64,000 nt of DNA from Rhodococcus pyridinivorans (GCF_900105195.1 NZ_FNRX01000002.1:3782001-3846000), one strand, 5' to 3'. Shown: positions 36,099-44,439, counted from the stretch's first letter. Made by a program: numbers and translations. Notes: generated by a model from the sequence alone, not told the origin.

Positions 36099-36881
36099 AT
36101 GAACGCCATGAGCGTTCTGCTGTGCTTTCATGCACACCCCGACGACGAGGTGTTCCTCACCGGTGGCGTGATGCGCCGAGCCGCCGACGCCGGGCATCGC
36201 GTCGTCCTCGTCGTCGCCACCGACGGTGCCCGCGGCGAGTATCCCGACGGTTTGCTCGCGCCCGGCGAATCCCTCGCCGCCCGGCGCGCGAAGGAGCTGG
36301 AGGAATCCGCCCGGGCGCTGGGTGCGGCGAGGGTGGTGCCCTTCGGCTACGGCGATTCGGGGATGGCCGGCACCGCCGGCAACCACGACCCGAATGCCTT
36401 CGCCAACGCCGATCCGAGCGAGGTGGGAGCCAGACTGGCCGCCGTGATCGAGCAGGAACGCGCCGATGTCGTCACGATCTACGACGAGCACGGCGGCTAC
36501 GGCCATCCCGATCACGTCCAGGTCCACCGGGCCGGGATCCATGCCGAACGGATCACCGGACACGACGCCGTCTACGAGGCATCGAGCAACCGGGACCACC
36601 TTATGCGGCTGCTCTCGGCGCTGCCGGACACCCCCGACGACGTGCGCCCACCGGACCTCGAGTCGTTCGGCCTACCGGAATCGGAACTGACCACCGCGGT
36701 GGACGTGTCGACGGCGCTGGCCGCCAAACGCGCTGCCATGATCGGCTATGAGTCGCAGATCGGAGATTTCGGGCCGATGCTGAACATGCCCGAGGAACAC
36801 CTGCGGGCCGCCTTCGGTGTCGAATGGTTCCGGCGCCGCGGTGTTCCGCCCGGGCTGCAGGAGACCGAGCTCCCGCTCTGA
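36099..36881 (+). CDS. PIG-L/LmbE family deacetylase
   Basis: Zinc-dependent N-acetyl-sugar deacetylase of 260 residues, related to MshB and mycothiol S-conjugate amidase. The metal site is AHPDDE near residues 12-17 and GHPDHVQVH in the middle; VATDGARGEYPDG is a family block. In mycothiol-producing actinomycetes several paralogues act on GlcNAc-inositol or mycothiol conjugates, so a thiol-linked role is plausible but unproven here. An in-frame ATG 9 bp downstream is an alternative start. It starts 29 bp after fusA2 and may be co-transcribed with it and the following SRPBCC gene. Confidence 0.9.
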   Translation: MNAMSVLLCFHAHPDDEVFLTGGVMRRAADAGHRVVLVVATDGARGEYPDGLLAPGESLAARRAKELEESARALGAARVVPFGYGDSGMAGTAGNHDPNAFANADPSEVGARLAAVIEQERADVVTIYDEHGGYGHPDHVQVHRAGIHAERITGHDAVYEASSNRDHLMRLLSALPDTPDDVRPPDLESFGLPESELTTAVDVSTALAAKRAAMIGYESQIGDFGPMLNMPEEHLRAAFGVEWFRRRGVPPGLQETELPL

Positions 36882-36904
36882 CCCGAACGATCACGAGGAG
36901 AGAA

Positions 36905-37366
36905 GTGGAACAACGCATCGAGGTCTCGCGCAACATCGCCGCACCACCATCCGCGGTGTGGCGGGTGCTCACCGCGCTGGACGAGGCGCCCACCACCCTG
37001 CGTGCGGTGAAGGCCGTGGAACGACTGGACGGCACCGGCTACGAGGTGGGCACACGGTGGCGGGAGACCCGCGTGATGTTCGGGCAGTCGTCGACCGAGG
37101 AGATGCAGGTCGCCGAGGCGGATCCGGAGCGGCGCACCGTCGTCGTCGCCGAATCCCGCGGCGTCCGCTACCGGACCGTCTTCGATCTGATCCCCTCGGC
37201 GGGCGGCACGGATCTGTCCGTGGAGTTCTCCGGCGAGAGCGGACCCCTCGGCGCCTTCGCGCAGCTTGCGATGACCCTGTTCGCGCCGCTCGCGAAACGC
37301 GCGACCCGCAAGGCCCTCGAACAGGACCTCGCCGACATCGCCGCCGCAGCCGAGCGGGCGGGATGA
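36905..37366 (+). CDS. SRPBCC (START/polyketide-cyclase-like) family protein
   Basis: A 153-residue helix-grip protein. It opens VEQRIEVSRNIAAPPSAVWR, with the typical beta-strand then helix, and ends with the long C-terminal helix RATRKALEQDLADIAAAAER. Such proteins bind hydrophobic ligands in a cavity; no catalytic residues point to one reaction. The GTG is preceded by GAGGAGAG, which settles the start against upstream codons in the open frame. It follows the PIG-L gene by 23 bp and is probably in the same transcript. Confidence 0.85.
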   Translation: MEQRIEVSRNIAAPPSAVWRVLTALDEAPTTLRAVKAVERLDGTGYEVGTRWRETRVMFGQSSTEEMQVAEADPERRTVVVAESRGVRYRTVFDLIPSAGGTDLSVEFSGESGPLGAFAQLAMTLFAPLAKRATRKALEQDLADIAAAAERAG

Positions 37367-37432
37367 GCTAGGCGGCGGGAACGGTCTCATCGAGCTTGCC
37401 GGTGGTGATCGGTGTGAGCAGAACCGTTGCCC

Positions 37433-37458
37433 GTTTGACCGTTCCGGCGCTCGGGTAC
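37433..37458 (+). promoter_or_regulatory. SigF/SigB-type stress promoter
   Basis: GTTT (37433-37436), a 16-bp spacer, then GGGTAC (37453-37458) matches the actinobacterial SigF-group consensus GTTT-N15-17-GGGTAY. It lies about 38 bp upstream of the start of the small charged protein gene. Confidence 0.65.
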
Positions 37459-37495
37459 CGCTCCCCTGCACCCTACGAACGAAGGACGGACGTCG

Positions 37496-37690
37496 ATGGA
37501 CAACGCCCCCAAGCACGGTTCGGGCCGCCCAGAGGACAACGACGACCTCACCGGGCAGAAGATCAAACATCTCGTCGACAAGCTCGAGCAGAAGGTCGAG
37601 AAGGAACGCGAGGAGGAGGGTGCGCCCGGCAACGTCGCGGACCGGGTGAGGACGGAGAAGGTCGAGCCCGACGATCAGGCTCCCGAATGA
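37496..37690 (+). CDS. Small highly charged protein, unknown function
   Basis: A 64-residue hydrophilic protein (MDNAPKHGSGRPEDNDDLTG...) with a short amphipathic helix LTGQKIKHLVDKLEQKVEKE and Asp/Glu-rich disordered ends. It has no Cys, Trp or signal peptide. GAAGGACGGA lies upstream of the ATG and a SigF-like promoter lies in the preceding gap, so it resembles a stress-induced hydrophilin-like or CsbD-sized protein, though it is not a member of a family I recognise. It ends 7 bp from the convergent alcohol dehydrogenase. Confidence 0.65.
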   Translation: MDNAPKHGSGRPEDNDDLTGQKIKHLVDKLEQKVEKEREEEGAPGNVADRVRTEKVEPDDQAPE

Positions 37691-37697
37691 GCCGGCC

Positions 37698-38855
37698 TCA
37701 GGCGTAGATCCGCCCGTAGAGATCGCGGATCTCCTCGGCCGTCGGGATCCTCGGGTTGTTGTTCGGGGATCCCGACGCCAGCGCCTGCTCGGCCATGACC
37801 GGGAGCCTCTCGTCCCAGGTCTGCTTGTCGATGCCGTACGACTTCGGTGTCGGCACCTCCACGTCGCGGCACAGTTCCTTCAGCGCGACGACCAGGTCTG
37901 CGGCGGCGGTCGCATCCGAGGCGTCCGTCGAGGCCGCGCCGAGCGCGCGGGCGCAGTCGGCATAGCGGGACTCGGCGGCATCCACCGAGAACTCGGTGAC
38001 CGCCGGGAACAGCATCGCGTTCGACAGTCCGTGCGCAACATGGAAGTGCGCCCCGATCGGACGGCTCATGCCGTGCACGAGCGCGACGCTGGAGTTGGAG
38101 AAGGCGATGCCCGCCTGCGTGGCGGCCAGCATCATCCGCTCGCGCGCCTCGGCGTCCTGCCCGTCCGCGTAGACGCGCCGCAGTACCTGTCCGATGGTGT
38201 CGATCGCGACGAGCGCGAGGCTGTCGGAGAACGGGTTCGCCTTCCTGCTGACATAGGCCTCGATGGCATGGGTGAGTGCATCCACGCCGGTGTCCGCCGT
38301 CAGGCGCGGGGGCATCGTCATGGTGAGCCGATAGTCGACGATCGCAGCGACCGGCAGGAAGGCCTGGCCCGTGCACAGCATCTTCTCGTCGGACTCGCTG
38401 TCGCTGATGATCGTGAACTGGGTTGCCTCCGAGCCGCTTCCCGCCGTGGTCGGCACGGCGATCACCGGTAGCGCCGGGCCGATGTTGTCGCGCGGCACCT
38501 TGTAGTCGCGCATGTGACCGCCCTTCCGGGCGAGCAGGCCGAGGGCCTTGGCCGTGTCCATCGGGCTTCCTCCACCGAACCCGATCACACAGTCGGCGTC
38601 GTGCTCGGCGACCGCTGCGGCACCCGCGTCGAGCGAGGCGGTGGTGGGGTCGGGAACGGTCTCGGCGAAGACTGCCGGCCGCAGTCCGGCGGCCTCGAGC
38701 TGCGCGACCATCCGATCCACCGCACCGGTGCCGACCAGGAATTTGTCGGTCACCACCAGGGGCCGGGCGAGTCCGAGTCCGGCGACTACCTCACCGATCT
38801 CCTCGACGGCGCCCCCGCCGACGCGCATGATGCGTGGAAGTGCGATGGAAGCCAC
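37698..38855 (-). CDS. Iron-containing (group III) alcohol dehydrogenase
   Basis: NAD(P)-dependent Fe-ADH of 385 residues. The nucleotide-binding loop is GFGGGSPMDTAKALG (about 93-107), the metal site has HAIEAYVSRKANPFSD and the downstream His residues in HGMSRPIGAHFHVAHGL; length is typical. It oxidises primary alcohols or reduces aldehydes, with substrate unknown. GAGGAGGG precedes the ATG. It appears monocistronic; the ADP-ribosylglycohydrolase gene lies 89 bp upstream on the same strand. Confidence 0.94.
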   Translation of the reverse strand: MASIALPRIMRVGGGAVEEIGEVVAGLGLARPLVVTDKFLVGTGAVDRMVAQLEAAGLRPAVFAETVPDPTTASLDAGAAAVAEHDADCVIGFGGGSPMDTAKALGLLARKGGHMRDYKVPRDNIGPALPVIAVPTTAGSGSEATQFTIISDSESDEKMLCTGQAFLPVAAIVDYRLTMTMPPRLTADTGVDALTHAIEAYVSRKANPFSDSLALVAIDTIGQVLRRVYADGQDAEARERMMLAATQAGIAFSNSSVALVHGMSRPIGAHFHVAHGLSNAMLFPAVTEFSVDAAESRYADCARALGAASTDASDATAAADLVVALKELCRDVEVPTPKSYGIDKQTWDERLPVMAEQALASGSPNNNPRIPTAEEIRDLYGRIYA

Positions 38856-38944
38856 GTGCGATCCCTCCTCGAGTATCCGTCGGACGGGTCGTGTCTACCG
38901 CATCACAACCGCGAGTGGAGACATCCGGCGGATCTCGGGGAGTC

Positions 38945-39925
38945 TCAGCTCTGGACGACCCGTAGTACATCCCCGCCTGCCCCGGAGCCCTTCCGCGCAG
39001 TGAGCAGCCCGAGGCGCTCGAGGTCGTCCGCGCGGTAACCGGGCCATCCGTGCAGCATGCGACGCCACCGTTCCGGCACCGCGGACGCACCCCACCGGGC
39101 GCCGAGCAGTCCGCCCGCGATGGCCGCGACCGTGTCGGTGTCGTTGCCTGCGCGCACGGCCAGTTCGAGCGCCTCCGGCAGGTGCCCGGGGCCGTCGGTG
39201 CGGGCGTGCGTGATCGCCCACCACGCCGCCTGCAGGGCGTGGACGACCCAGCCGTTGTTGTCGAACACGCGCGGACTCGGCGCGGTCTCCGCCTCGTCCA
39301 GCAGCGCCGTCCACCGCTGTGCGGCGGGCTGGGACAGGCAGGACAGGGCGACCCGCACCCCGTCGAAGGTGCCGTGGAGGACGGCGTGACGGATCGCGAA
39401 CGACCACAGTCGGCATGCCTCGGATGCCTGCTCGTCCGCGTGGGTGAGGCTGCTGATCGCATGCGCCGTGGACAGGCACCGCTCGGCGTCGTCGAGGTAG
39501 GCGAGCCCGACGGGTGCGGTGCGCATGAGCGATCCGTTGCCACCGGTGCGTCCGGGGAGGCTGCGGGCGCGCGCCGTCATGGTGACGGCGGTGGGGCTCG
39601 CCTCGCGCAGGACGGCACGCGTCTGGTTGCCGATGTCCTTGGGGTTCGTGGCGTACCAGCGGAGGAACTGCGCCGCGACCGCGTCGAGTCCGGCGCTCTC
39701 ACCGATGTCGACGCCGGTCGCCGAGACCTCGGCGATCGCGAGGGCCATGGAGGTGTCGTCGGTCCACTCACCGGGCGCGAACGGCCCGAGTCCGCCGCCG
39801 ATCATGTCGATGGGCGTGGTGTCCGTCGGATACGTGAATTCGTATCCGGCCCCGAGTGCGTCGCCTGCTGCGGTGGCGAGCAGGACTCCGGCTGCCCGGT
39901 CGTTCTGTGCTGCGGTTGTTTCCAT
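38945..39925 (-). CDS. ADP-ribosylglycohydrolase (DraG/ARH family)
   Basis: Enzyme of 326 residues that removes ADP-ribose from proteins, DNA or small molecules, using two Mg ions. The first metal motif is GEWTDDTSMALA near residues 52-63, the second is GNDTDTVAAIAGGLLGARWG near the C-terminus; AAGDALGAGYEF opens the fold. All family carboxylates appear intact, so it should be active. It is transcribed divergently from an NrtR-like regulator, with an 18-bp dyad in the 52-bp gap, which suggests control by ADP-ribose or NAD status. Which target is de-modified is unknown. Confidence 0.94.
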   Translation of the reverse strand: METTAAQNDRAAGVLLATAAGDALGAGYEFTYPTDTTPIDMIGGGLGPFAPGEWTDDTSMALAIAEVSATGVDIGESAGLDAVAAQFLRWYATNPKDIGNQTRAVLREASPTAVTMTARARSLPGRTGGNGSLMRTAPVGLAYLDDAERCLSTAHAISSLTHADEQASEACRLWSFAIRHAVLHGTFDGVRVALSCLSQPAAQRWTALLDEAETAPSPRVFDNNGWVVHALQAAWWAITHARTDGPGHLPEALELAVRAGNDTDTVAAIAGGLLGARWGASAVPERWRRMLHGWPGYRADDLERLGLLTARKGSGAGGDVLRVVQS

Positions 39926-39948
39926 GAACCCCTCTATTCGATCAAGTT

Positions 39949-39966
39949 TGCGCTAAAGTTAGCGCA
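39949..39966. promoter_or_regulatory. 18-bp palindrome between ADP-ribosylglycohydrolase and NrtR-like genes
   Basis: TGCGCTAA-AG-TTAGCGCA has perfect 8-bp arms and lies 24 bp from one start codon and 12 bp from the other. It is the natural candidate operator for the adjacent NrtR-like regulator on both divergent promoters. Confidence 0.7.
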
Positions 39967-39977
39967 TCAATGATTGA

Positions 39978-40652
39978 ATGTCCATCATGGGCACACCGAC
40001 CGACTCGACCGGCAGGTCGCTCACCGACTACCCGCGCCCCTCGGTGGCCGTGGACGTCGCCGTCCTCACCATCGACGAAGTACTGAAGGTTCTGGTCGTC
40101 GAACGTCCCGACGGCACCTTCGCCCTGCCGGGCACCTTCCTGCACCCCGGTGAGCGACTCGCCGAGGCCGCCGAACGCGCCCTGCGCGACAAGGCCGGAC
40201 TCACGGGTGTCGACTTCCACCAGCTGGCCATGCTCGACGATCCCGAGCGCGACGACCGCGGGTGGGTGCTGTCGATGGCCCACGGCGCCGCGGTGCCGGT
40301 CGCCGAGATCCCCGCCGAGGCGTATCTCGTGCCGACCACCGAGACCTCCGACCTCGCCTTCGACCATGCCGAGATCGTCGACCTGGCCGTCGCCGACCTG
40401 CGACGCAGGTACTCCGCCGAGGTCGACCCCGGCAACTTCCTCGGCGAGCAGTTCACCGTGCTCGACCTGCGGCTGCTGTACGAGACCGTCTATGCCCGCA
40501 GCTATCCCAAGGACACCTTCCGCCGGCACCTGCTGCACGGCCTAGAACCCACCGGCGAACTGCACAGGGAGGGCACGGGCCGGCCCGCCGAGATCTACCG
40601 CCGGCGCGGCACTCCCCTGCCGTCGTCCACCGCCGCCTTCCTCCTGCAGTGA
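39978..40652 (+). CDS. NrtR-like regulator (degenerate Nudix domain plus winged helix)
   Basis: A 224-residue protein with an N-terminal Nudix fold (about 20-150) and a C-terminal winged-helix (NFLGEQFTVLDLRLLYETVY onward). The Nudix box is altered: the segment RALRDKAGL (residues 67-75) replaces the REUxEExGU Glu residues with Ala, Asp and Lys, so hydrolysis is unlikely and ligand sensing is expected. NrtR proteins bind ADP-ribose or related nucleotides and repress NAD-metabolism genes. Here the partner is a divergent ADP-ribosylglycohydrolase rather than nad genes. An ATG 9 bp downstream is an alternative start. Confidence 0.88.
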   Translation: MSIMGTPTDSTGRSLTDYPRPSVAVDVAVLTIDEVLKVLVVERPDGTFALPGTFLHPGERLAEAAERALRDKAGLTGVDFHQLAMLDDPERDDRGWVLSMAHGAAVPVAEIPAEAYLVPTTETSDLAFDHAEIVDLAVADLRRRYSAEVDPGNFLGEQFTVLDLRLLYETVYARSYPKDTFRRHLLHGLEPTGELHREGTGRPAEIYRRRGTPLPSSTAAFLLQ

Positions 40653-40659
40653 GAAATCA

Positions 40660-40674
40660 GGCCGTCGGCCTGCA
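40660..40674. terminator. Small hairpin between convergent nrtR-like gene and psuG
   Basis: CAGGCC-GTC-GGCCTG forms a 6-bp stem with 3-nt loop in the 30-bp gap between two stop codons. The flanking AATCAGG sequence is repeated. Confidence 0.45.
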
Positions 40675-40682
40675 ATGAAGAA

Positions 40683-41592
40683 TCAGGACGCCAGCGCGTG
40701 CGCGATCTCCGCGGCGACCGCGACGTTCCCGCGATAGACCGCGACATTCGTCTCGAGCGAGCGCCCCTCGGTGGCCCGGTGCATGTGTTCGAGCAGGAAC
40801 GGGGTGATCGCCTTGCCGCGTGTCCCGGCCTCGGCTGCGGCGTGTTCGGCCTCGGCGAGCACGCGATCGTGCAGTTCCGGATCGATCTGAGCCTCGGCCG
40901 CCACCGGATTCCCGACGAGCACCGCCGCCCGCAGACCCAGCCCGTCCCGCGCCCGCGCCACCGCCGCGGCCTGCTCCGCCGACTCCACCTCGTCGACATC
41001 GCAGCCGCTGTCGCGCACATAGAAGCCGGGAAAACGCGTGGTCCGATAGCCGACCACGACCACCCCGAGCGTCTCGAGCCGTTCGAGTGTGGCAGGGATG
41101 TCGAGGACGGATTTGACGCCGCCGCTCACCACGAGGATCGGAAGTGTCGCCAGCGCAACGAGATCCGCGCTCTCGTCGAAGGTCGACGAAGCCCCCCCGA
41201 TGCACGCCGCCCAGGCCGCCGGTGGCGAATACGTCGATCCCGGCGCGATGCGCGAGCAGCGCCGTCGCCGACACCGTGGTCCCCCCGTGCAATCCCTTCG
41301 CCGCCGCGACCGGCAGGTCGCGGATACCAAGCTTGACGACCGGGACGTCCTCGGCACCGAGCATGCGGATCTGCTGTTCCGACAAACCGACCGTCGGCGT
41401 GCCGTCGACAACCCCGATGGTCGCGGGCAGCACCCCGGAATCGCGCAGACATTTCTCGGCCTCGAGGGCGACCTCGACGTTGCGTGGCCGGGTGAGGCCG
41501 TGTGTGAAGATCGTCGATTCGAGCGCCACGACCGGCCGTCCGGCCGCGATCGCTTCGCGCACGTAGTCCGCGACGCGGATCGTTTCGCTCAT
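40683..41592 (-). pseudogene. psuG: Pseudouridine-5'-phosphate glycosidase, frameshifted
   Basis: PsuG cleaves pseudouridine 5'-phosphate to uracil and ribose 5-phosphate. The first two thirds (MSETIRVADYVREAIAAGRP, then VALESTIFTHGL and ATGGLGGVHRG) match the family in one frame; the rest (STFDESADLVALATLPILVV, then SGGVKSVLDIPATLE, FLLEHMHRATEG, ETNVAVYRGN) continues in the next frame. The break is at a run of seven G (C on the plus strand, 41192-41198); six G would restore one continuous protein of about 302 residues with all motifs. This is a one-base insertion: a recent null allele, a phase-variable tract, or a sequencing error. No psuK kinase is adjacent. Confidence 0.88.
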
Positions 41593-41612
41593 ACGACCGA
41601 CGATAACGCGGC

Positions 41613-42173
41613 CTAACCGATCGACGCGGCCGTGCGACGTCCCATCTTCGCGAGGATCCGGGCCGTGCGGTCTGCGTCCTCGGGAACCGGCACCGCCGGA
41701 GCACAGACACCGTCCATGTAGAGCGCGTCGCCGAAACTGTCGGCGCCGGCCTCCATCCGGTCGAGTTCGGCGTCCGAGAAGGTCACATCGACCCCCGCGC
41801 TGCGTGCGATGTCCCAGCGATGCACGAGCATGTCCCAGAGGTAGAACTGTTCGAAGGTCGCACCCACCGTGGTCGGCCCGAAGTATCCGTCGTATGTCGT
41901 CGAGACGAACGAGTCGTCCGCGAGGATCTCGGCGATCCGTGCCGTGTGCGTCCTCCACGCCTCGACAGGACGGTCGGTCTCGGGCCGCTCCCCCATCTCG
42001 ACGCCGCGTCCGGCGAAGAAGTCCCGCTGCGTGTCGATGACGTGGGCCAGGACGTCGCGCGCCGTCCACCCCTCACACGGCGACTGCGCATCCCAGTCGG
42101 TGCCGCGGAGCGACGAGATCACGTCGGTGAGCGGCTTGTCGGCCTCTGCGTGTCGCAGTGCTGTTGTATTCAT
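41613..42173 (-). CDS. TIGR03086-type DinB-fold metal-binding protein
   Basis: A 186-residue four-helix protein of the mycothiol-dependent maleylpyruvate isomerase/DinB superfamily. The usual metal-binding His positions appear in VLAHVIDTQRDFF and MLVHRWDIARS; the motif SPCEGWTARDVLAHV is diagnostic. The enzyme activity is not known; relatives use mycothiol as thiol cofactor. It is divergent from an AraC regulator with 36 bp between starts, and that regulator probably controls it. It ends 20 bp upstream of psuG on the same strand. Confidence 0.87.
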   Translation of the reverse strand: MNTTALRHAEADKPLTDVISSLRGTDWDAQSPCEGWTARDVLAHVIDTQRDFFAGRGVEMGERPETDRPVEAWRTHTARIAEILADDSFVSTTYDGYFGPTTVGATFEQFYLWDMLVHRWDIARSAGVDVTFSDAELDRMEAGADSFGDALYMDGVCAPAVPVPEDADRTARILAKMGRRTAASIG

Positions 42174-42209
42174 GACTCGATACTGACGACCGGCGAGCGT
42201 GAGGTATTG

Positions 42210-43109
42210 ATGAAACCCGACGGCGGCGACCCCCTCGGCGGTCGCGACGACACCGACCGCGTCGGCGGTCGCGACGACACCGACCGCGTCGGCGGTCGCG
42301 ACGACATCGAACGTGCCCACCTGAAGGATCCGCACGACGCCTCGCACACCATCCACCGTTATCCCGCCGCTTCCGACCTCACGGATCTGATGCAGCGGTA
42401 CTGGATTCCCGTGTGGTCGGTGCCGGCCGGGCGGGAGGCACCCCAGCGGGTGCTGCGCTATCCGGTCTGCCAACTGGTGGTTGCGCACGATTACGCGCGC
42501 TTCTACGGTGTCGAACACGGACTGTCCACGGTCACCCTCACCGGCGAGGGCTGGGCGGTCGGGTCCATGCTCAGCCCGGCGGCCGGGGCACTGATCACGG
42601 GCACCTCGCTCGCGGCGTTCACCGACCGGGCCATCGACCTCACCGATGTCCTCGGCGATGCCGGCGCGCGTCTGATCACGCGGGTTCGGGAGGCGATGGC
42701 ACACGGCCCGGACTCTCGCGAGTCGCACCGCGCCGCGACGGAGGCGTTCGACGACGTGCTGCGCGCCCATCTGCCGATCGATGAGGAGGGGCGACTGGTC
42801 AACCGGGTGGTGGCATTCGTCGAAGAGAACTCCGACGTCCTGCGGGTCGAGCAGGTGCGCGCGGAGTTCGGTCTCGGCGAGCGCGCGCTGCAACGCCTCG
42901 TCCAGCGACGGATCGGGCTGACCCCGAAGTGGCTGATCCAGCGGCGGCGACTGCAGGAGGCCGCCGGTCGCCTGCGCGAGAAACCCGGTTCGTTGTCGGA
43001 GGTCGCCGCGGTCCTCGGTTACGCCGACCAGCCGCATTTCGTACGTGATTTCGCGAGGGTCATGGGCATGACGCCGGGCGCGTTCGCGGCTCGCTACGGC
43101 GGTGGATGA
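42210..43109 (+). CDS. AraC family transcriptional regulator
   Basis: Regulator of 299 residues with a DUF6597-like N-terminal sensor (about 45-150, YPVCQLVVAHDYARFYGVEH) and a C-terminal double HTH (LRVEQVRAEFGLGERALQRL, then VQRRIGLTPKWLIQRRRLQ and FARVMGMTPGAFAARYG). The first 35 residues contain a tandem RVGGRDDTD repeat encoded by a 27-bp duplication. GTGAGGT precedes the ATG. Divergent orientation suggests it regulates the TIGR03086-type gene. The inducer is unknown. Confidence 0.9.
   Translation: MKPDGGDPLGGRDDTDRVGGRDDTDRVGGRDDIERAHLKDPHDASHTIHRYPAASDLTDLMQRYWIPVWSVPAGREAPQRVLRYPVCQLVVAHDYARFYGVEHGLSTVTLTGEGWAVGSMLSPAAGALITGTSLAAFTDRAIDLTDVLGDAGARLITRVREAMAHGPDSRESHRAATEAFDDVLRAHLPIDEEGRLVNRVVAFVEENSDVLRVEQVRAEFGLGERALQRLVQRRIGLTPKWLIQRRRLQEAAGRLREKPGSLSEVAAVLGYADQPHFVRDFARVMGMTPGAFAARYGGG
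42237..42310 (+). repeat. 27-bp in-frame tandem repeat in the AraC gene
   Basis: Two perfect 27-bp copies (GGCGGTCGCGACGACACCGA...) at 42237-42263 and 42264-42290 plus a partial third encode GGRDDTDRV units ahead of the sensor domain. The length is a multiple of three, so copy changes do not break the frame. Confidence 0.9.
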
Positions 43110-43264
43110 TCGCCCTTGTCCGACAGGTCCGTCGGATTCGGGCGGGTGTACCACATAGTGGAAGGTCCTAAACCTGCGACGCTTCTCGATCAGGTGAATG
43201 TAACGAAGCGCACAGTGAAGACGACCTACCTGTCGAAGCACGAGAAGGAACGAAGGGGTTCACC

Positions 43265-43540
43265 GTGGGACACGACCGCCTACTTTTCATCGGACGTCCG
43301 GATGCGGACGAGGTCGCGCACTGGAGCACTCTGCGCGAGCTCGCTCCTCAGCGAGGATGGAAGCCCACCCGGACGTTCGAGCCCGGCGAAGTCGCCTGGG
43401 CCGTCGCCGCCGGTAGCGCCTTCGAGCAGTCCGGACCGATCGCCGAGGTGATCCATTCGCTGCAGGAAGCTCATATTCCCTGCACCAGCGCACTCGACGC
43501 CATCCGCCACGCGTACTCGGCGTCGCGCCTGTCGGTCTGA
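43265..43540 (+). CDS. Conserved-looking small hypothetical protein
   Basis: A 91-residue protein (MGHDRLLFIGRPDADEVAHW...) with balanced composition and a predicted alpha/beta pattern; I do not recognise its family. It contains one Cys and two Trp, no signal peptide and no metal motif. The GTG has AAGGGG 6 nt upstream, and a good terminator follows, supporting a real single gene. The 155 bp before it contain no other frame of note, only its promoter. Confidence 0.72.
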   Translation: MGHDRLLFIGRPDADEVAHWSTLRELAPQRGWKPTRTFEPGEVAWAVAAGSAFEQSGPIAEVIHSLQEAHIPCTSALDAIRHAYSASRLSV

Positions 43541-43547
43541 CTCGCAG

Positions 43548-43587
43548 GCGGGTGGCCGCGCCTCAACGTCGCGGTGCGGCCACCCGC
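43548..43587. terminator. Bidirectional terminator hairpin
   Basis: A perfect 12-bp stem GCGGGTGGCCGC/GCGGCCACCCGC with a 16-nt loop lies between a plus-strand hypothetical gene and a convergent minus-strand gene. Confidence 0.85.
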
Positions 43588-43606
43588 TGTGCGTTCTGCC
43601 TTCGGG

Positions 43607-44386
43607 CTAGCCGAAGGGACTGACGTCGAGCCAGGACGCCAGGAACCCGGTGTCGCCGAAGACCTCCACGTCGGCTGTGTCCACAGCACGCCGACGATAG
43701 AGCACCAACAGCAGTTCCGTCAGCGGTCCGCGTACCGCCACGGCACTCTTCTCGTGGGCATGCCGCCACGCGAAGTCCTCGCCGGACAGGTCCACGACCC
43801 ATTCCGCCGACGTGTCCGTCGCGTGGAAATGCAGCGTCCGGTCGGGTCCGTGCAACGCGCGGTGCCGTTCGACATCGAGTCGTGGCCAGGTGACGACCGC
43901 CAGGTCGAGCCATTCGTCCACGCAGTCCACCGCAAGATCGTGGGCCGGCTCGAAGTCCGCTCCCAGTGCGAGTGCAGCGTCGGCGCGATGCACCACGGTC
44001 TCGTGGGCGAAGCGTCGGGCGAAGAACTCCGGGGTCTTCTTGCCACCCGGGATCGGTGTCCACACCCGCATGTTCGGACCGACCTCCCGCAACGCGGCCC
44101 CGAATTCGCGCGCTCCTTCCCGTAACCACGGAATCAGCTCGTCCGGATCCTCGTCGACGTAGTCCGCCAACTCCCGCATCGCGCGGTCGGTGCGCGGCAT
44201 CGCCCCTTCACCGCGGACCGCCTCGCTCGCCCAGCGGTGGCCGTAGCCGATGTGTCGGGCGAGCTGACCGAGGTTCCATCCCGGGCACGACGGCACCGGT
44301 GTGGTCATGTCCTGCCCGGCCAGTGAGTCCACCAGCAGTTCCGTCTGTTCGACGATCTCTCCGCAGTAACGCGCGTAGTCCAGCAT
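43607..44386 (-). CDS. Mycothiol-dependent maleylpyruvate isomerase family protein
   Basis: A 259-residue protein with an N-terminal DinB-fold metal domain (VPSCPGWNLGQLARHIGYGH, FAHETVVHRADAALAL supply the His ligands) and a C-terminal SCP2-like domain (about 150-250, LHFHATDTSAEWVVDLSGED). This two-domain layout is the common actinobacterial family; only a few members are true maleylpyruvate isomerases. No gentisate genes are adjacent, so the substrate is open. The ATG is set by family length. It is divergent from the PPOX gene. Confidence 0.9.
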   Translation of the reverse strand: MLDYARYCGEIVEQTELLVDSLAGQDMTTPVPSCPGWNLGQLARHIGYGHRWASEAVRGEGAMPRTDRAMRELADYVDEDPDELIPWLREGAREFGAALREVGPNMRVWTPIPGGKKTPEFFARRFAHETVVHRADAALALGADFEPAHDLAVDCVDEWLDLAVVTWPRLDVERHRALHGPDRTLHFHATDTSAEWVVDLSGEDFAWRHAHEKSAVAVRGPLTELLLVLYRRRAVDTADVEVFGDTGFLASWLDVSPFG

Positions 44387-44439
44387 GCCTACCCTTCGTA
44401 CTCGGCCCGATACCCGCCCCGATTCTGCACGGTCGGCCG

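Noticed and set aside
40028..40456. Antisense frames across the NrtR-like gene
   Set aside because: Composition is typical of GC-rich shadows, with no start signal or domain.
40657..42069. Single long minus-strand frame spanning psuG and the gene upstream
   Set aside because: Only part of it matches PsuG; the rest is an out-of-frame translation of the DinB-fold gene and of the shifted psuG end.
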